A DNA stretch of 6,275 bases. Origin: JAFGGT01 sp036733165. Its GTDB lineage: Archaea; Methanobacteriota_B; Thermococci; Methanofastidiosales; NM3. Each line of letters opens with the position of its first letter. The first letter of the stretch is position 1. Under the pieces are notes generated by a model that worked only from the letters and a program-made list of their open reading frames with translations, searched no databases and was not told where the DNA came from. The DNA lies in NCBI GenBank assembly GCA_036733165.1, contig DAINBB010000051.1, positions 1 to 6,275 of the forward strand, given 5' to 3'. The translations under genes and the position numbers were made by a program. Of this stretch, positions 4,976 to 6,275 are shown piece after piece.

Positions 4976-5572
4976 TTGACAGATGAGATGTTAGTTCCCC
5001 TTGATCAATACCTTGCTTCTGGTATTCACATAGGTACTCAACAAAAGACAAAGGATATGGAGAAGTACATTTACAGGGTGCGACAGGACGGCCTGTACGT
5101 GCTTGATATAAAGACGACGGACCAGCGTCTGAGACAGGTCGCCAACTTCTTGGCCAATTACGACCTGACGAACATACTGGTGGTATCCACGCGTGTTTAC
5201 GGGCACAAGCCGGTGAAGACGTTTGCCCAGTACACCAACTGCAAGTCGGTCGCGGGCAGGTTCATCCCAGGGATGCTGACAAATCCGAACAACAACGATT
5301 TCTTGGAACCCGACCTGTTGATAATAACAGACCCCAGGGCAGACTATCAGGCCTTGAAGGAGGCCTCGAACATCGGGATACCGACGATAGCCCTATGCGA
5401 TTCCGAGAATATGTTGTCAAATGTCGATATCGCTCTGCCCACAAACAACAAGGGCAGAAAGGCCCTCTCGCTCATATACTACCTGTTGGCAAGGGAGCTA
5501 TTGAGGAAGAAGGGCATGATCCCTGAGGACGGGGACATCGACTTTGGCATAGAGGAGTTCAAACAGACATAG
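4976..5572 (+). CDS. rps2: Small ribosomal subunit protein uS2 (TTG start)
   Basis: uS2 binds late in assembly at the head-body junction of the small subunit. The 198-residue protein has archaeal length and shows the family landmarks in order: LVPLDQYLASGIHIGTQQKT (residues 6-25), YVLDIKTTDQRL (41-52), GRFIPGMLTNP (94-104), EPDLLIITDPRAD (111-123), IPTIALCDSEN (135-145) and LPTNNKGRKAL (154-164). The start is TTG at 4976, chosen because of the GGAGGTG five bases away; archaeal homologues have a similar short lead before LVPLD. It begins two bases after the enolase-like stop. It appears to be the last gene of the cluster, as a T-rich terminator block follows within about 20-40 bases. Confidence 0.96.
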   Translation: MTDEMLVPLDQYLASGIHIGTQQKTKDMEKYIYRVRQDGLYVLDIKTTDQRLRQVANFLANYDLTNILVVSTRVYGHKPVKTFAQYTNCKSVAGRFIPGMLTNPNNNDFLEPDLLIITDPRADYQALKEASNIGIPTIALCDSENMLSNVDIALPTNNKGRKALSLIYYLLARELLRKKGMIPEDGDIDFGIEEFKQT

Positions 5573-5592
5573 TCTCCTCTATCTTTACGTTC

Positions 5593-5612
5593 TTTTTTTT
5601 CATTATTTTTTT
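5593..5612 (+). terminator. Poly-T terminator of the ribosomal cluster
   Basis: Two uninterrupted T-runs, T8 at 5593-5600 and T7 at 5606-5612, lie 20-40 bases after the rps2 stop. Archaeal RNA polymerase terminates at such T-stretches without needing a hairpin, and none is seen here. This is the most T-rich place in the window and marks the probable end of the operon. Confidence 0.65.
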
Positions 5613-5617
5613 ATACT
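5610..5617 (+). promoter_or_regulatory. Possible TATA box of the intron-containing tRNA-Leu
   Basis: TTTATACT begins in the last T-run and is centred about 33 bases before the mature tRNA at 5647, which would place initiation a few bases ahead of the tRNA. This fits archaeal TATA spacing, but the region is generally T-rich, so the match is only suggestive. Confidence 0.4.
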
Positions 5618-5646
5618 ATCAGTACATATTCCAGTTCTAGCGTTGA

Positions 5647-5787
5647 GCGGGGGTTGCCGAGCTTGGTCAAAGGCGCTGGACTTAAGATCTTTTCCCCGGA
5701 AAGGGGGATGCAGTGTTGGGACAAGTGCCTTTCAGATAGGAAATCCAGTTTCGCAGGAATCCGCGGGTTCAAATCCCGCCCCCCGCA
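5647..5787 (+). tRNA. trnL-UAA: tRNA-Leu (anticodon UAA) with an intron
   Basis: Acceptor GCGGGGG (5647-5653) pairs with CCCCCGC (5780-5786), with discriminator A5787. D stem GCC/GGC. The anticodon stem CTGGA (5676-5680) pairs with TCCAG (5744-5748). The anticodon is TAA (5683-5685), reading UUA and possibly UUG. The two stem halves are separated by a 56-base intron (5687-5742). Spliced length is 85 bases, the same as the other tRNA-Leu in this window. Variable arm 5749-5762; T arm GCGGG-TTCAAAT-CCCGC. CCA is not encoded. The first 30 bases differ from tRNA-Leu(UAG) at one position only, so the two are recent or homogenised paralogues. It lies beyond the poly-T block, probably with its own promoter. 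Confidence 0.94.
5687..5742 (+). other. Archaeal tRNA intron at position 37/38 with a bulge-helix-bulge splice site
   Basis: The junctions fit the canonical bulge-helix-bulge recognised by the archaeal tRNA splicing endonuclease. The central 4-bp helix is CTTA (5681-5684) with TAGG (5737-5740). The 5' bulge AGA (5685-5687) is cut after G5686 and the 3' bulge AAA (5741-5743) after A5742, in each case after the second base. TCT (5688-5690) with AGA (5734-5736) continues the intron helix. Inside, CCCC (5694-5697) can pair with the G-run at 5703-5707. It has no coding capacity of note. Confidence 0.9.
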
Positions 5788-5830
5788 CTGATGATCGATC
5801 GACAATCCTCATTGTTGGCCGTTCGGGCAT

Positions 5831-6214
5831 GTGAACATGATGTCAGATCCAAACGTAGACAGACAAGGGGGCCCGGCAGCATACATCGGATGCTGCGGAG
5901 CTTATTGCAAGACATGCAGGGCCTTGGGCGACGGATCCTGCAAGGGTTGCAAGTTAGGTTATGGTGAAGGCGGAAGGGACATAAACAAGGCCAAATGTAA
6001 TATAAAGATATGCTGTTTCAAGGAAAAGCGATATGAAACATGCGCCGATTGCCCTGATTTCCCGAAATGTGACATTATCAATGGTTTTTATAGTAAAAAC
6101 GGGTTCAAATATAAAAAATACAAACAGGCCATCGAGTTCATAATAAAGAACGGATATTCAGATTTTATAAGACTGGCGAACAATTGGAGGGGGCCGTACG
6201 GAAAATATCTTTAG
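5831..6214 (+). CDS. Cysteine-rich DUF3795-type protein
   Basis: A 127-residue protein (from GTG 5831) with 12 cysteines, at residues 21, 22, 26, 29, 37, 40, 56, 61, 62, 71, 74 and 80. The pattern YIGCCGAYCKTC, CKGC, IKICCFKEK and CADCPDFPKC is that of the DUF3795 family, common in anaerobic archaea and bacteria; the cysteines likely bind zinc or an iron-sulfur centre, and no reaction is established. The C-terminal third (FYSKNGFKYKKYKQAIEF, then WRGPYGKYL) is Lys/Tyr-rich and cysteine-free. No signal peptide or membrane segment is seen, so it should be cytoplasmic. Starts at GTG 5831, ATG 5837 and ATG 5840 are all possible; none has a clear ribosome binding site, so a leaderless mRNA or read-through from tRNA-Leu is plausible. 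Its 3' half is more AT-rich than the ribosomal genes. Confidence 0.8.
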   Translation: MNMMSDPNVDRQGGPAAYIGCCGAYCKTCRALGDGSCKGCKLGYGEGGRDINKAKCNIKICCFKEKRYETCADCPDFPKCDIINGFYSKNGFKYKKYKQAIEFIIKNGYSDFIRLANNWRGPYGKYL

Positions 6215-6222
6215 GTCGGCCT

Positions 6223-6258
6223 GATTCTGCCTGAATTATTCTCTAATACTTCAGAATC
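6223..6258 (+). repeat. Inverted repeat downstream of the DUF3795 gene
   Basis: GATTCTG (6223-6229) and CAGAATC (6252-6258) are perfect 7-base inverted repeats separated by 22 AT-rich bases, starting 9 bases after the stop codon. It may form a 3' hairpin or mark the transcript end, but the following sequence has only short T-runs. The rest of 6215-6275 shows no gene. Confidence 0.35.
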
Positions 6259-6275
6259 GTAGATTTCTATTGTTA

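Noticed and set aside
4988..4990. ATG 4988 as the rps2 start
   Set aside because: It is 17 bases from the strong GGAGGTG, whereas TTG 4976 is five bases away.
2743..5787. Near-identical tRNA-Leu 5' halves as attachment sites of an integrated element
   Set aside because: Both tRNAs are complete, and everything between them is conserved ribosomal cluster with no integrase; the repeat is ordinary tRNA paralogy.
5643..5834. Open frame across the intron-containing tRNA-Leu
   Set aside because: It coincides with a complete tRNA and its intron and has no protein-like features.
1..6275. CRISPR arrays, insertion sequences, phage or defence genes
   Set aside because: No spaced direct repeats, terminal inverted repeats, transposase-like or nuclease-like frames are seen; antisense frames are shadows of the ribosomal genes.

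Overview
The window is a stretch of archaeal chromosome carrying the classic S13-S4-S11-RpoD / L18e-L13-S9-RpoN / enolase-S2 ribosomal and RNA-polymerase gene cluster, all on the + strand. Archaeal origin is shown by the archaeal/eukaryotic-type proteins (eL18, RpoD, RpoN, Cbf5), strong GGAGGTGA-type ribosome binding sites, poly-T termination, and a tRNA intron with a bulge-helix-bulge splice structure. An RNA polymerase subunit D with two complete 4Fe-4S cysteine motifs points to an anaerobic euryarchaeote. I lean towards a member or relative of Thermoplasmata (for example Methanomassiliicoccales), but this placement is inference from protein flavour only.

Layout. Positions 1-344 hold the C-terminal end of the pseudouridine synthase Cbf5 (PUA domain). 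A tRNA-Ser(GGA) follows, then rps13, rps4 and rps11 (11-nt overlap between the last two) and rpoD. A tRNA-Leu(UAG) comes next; its first base is the last base of the rpoD stop codon. After a short hairpin-bearing spacer come rpl18e, rpl13, rps9 (TTG start) and rpoN, then a tRNA-Pro(GGG) with an encoded CCA end. Next is a 191-residue, internally contracted enolase-like protein where a full enolase is usually found, and then rps2 (TTG start). A T-rich terminator block at about 5593-5612 closes the cluster. Beyond it lie an intron-containing tRNA-Leu(UAA) and a cysteine-rich DUF3795-type protein.

How it works together. The genes are tightly packed, with ribosome binding sites often lying in the 3' end of the preceding gene, so translational coupling is likely. 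Three tRNAs (Ser, Leu, Pro) sit between the protein genes as if in one transcript. RNase P and tRNA 3'-end processing would then cut the transcript into separate mRNA blocks: S13-S4-S11-RpoD, L18e-L13-S9-RpoN, and enolase-like-S2.

Most of the window is conserved informational machinery. The unusual points are the contracted, apparently non-catalytic enolase relative kept in the operon, the absence of rpoK from its usual place between rpoN and eno, the one-base overlap of the rpoD stop codon with mature tRNA-Leu, and the two-cluster RpoD. I see no CRISPR array, insertion sequence, phage gene or defence system.
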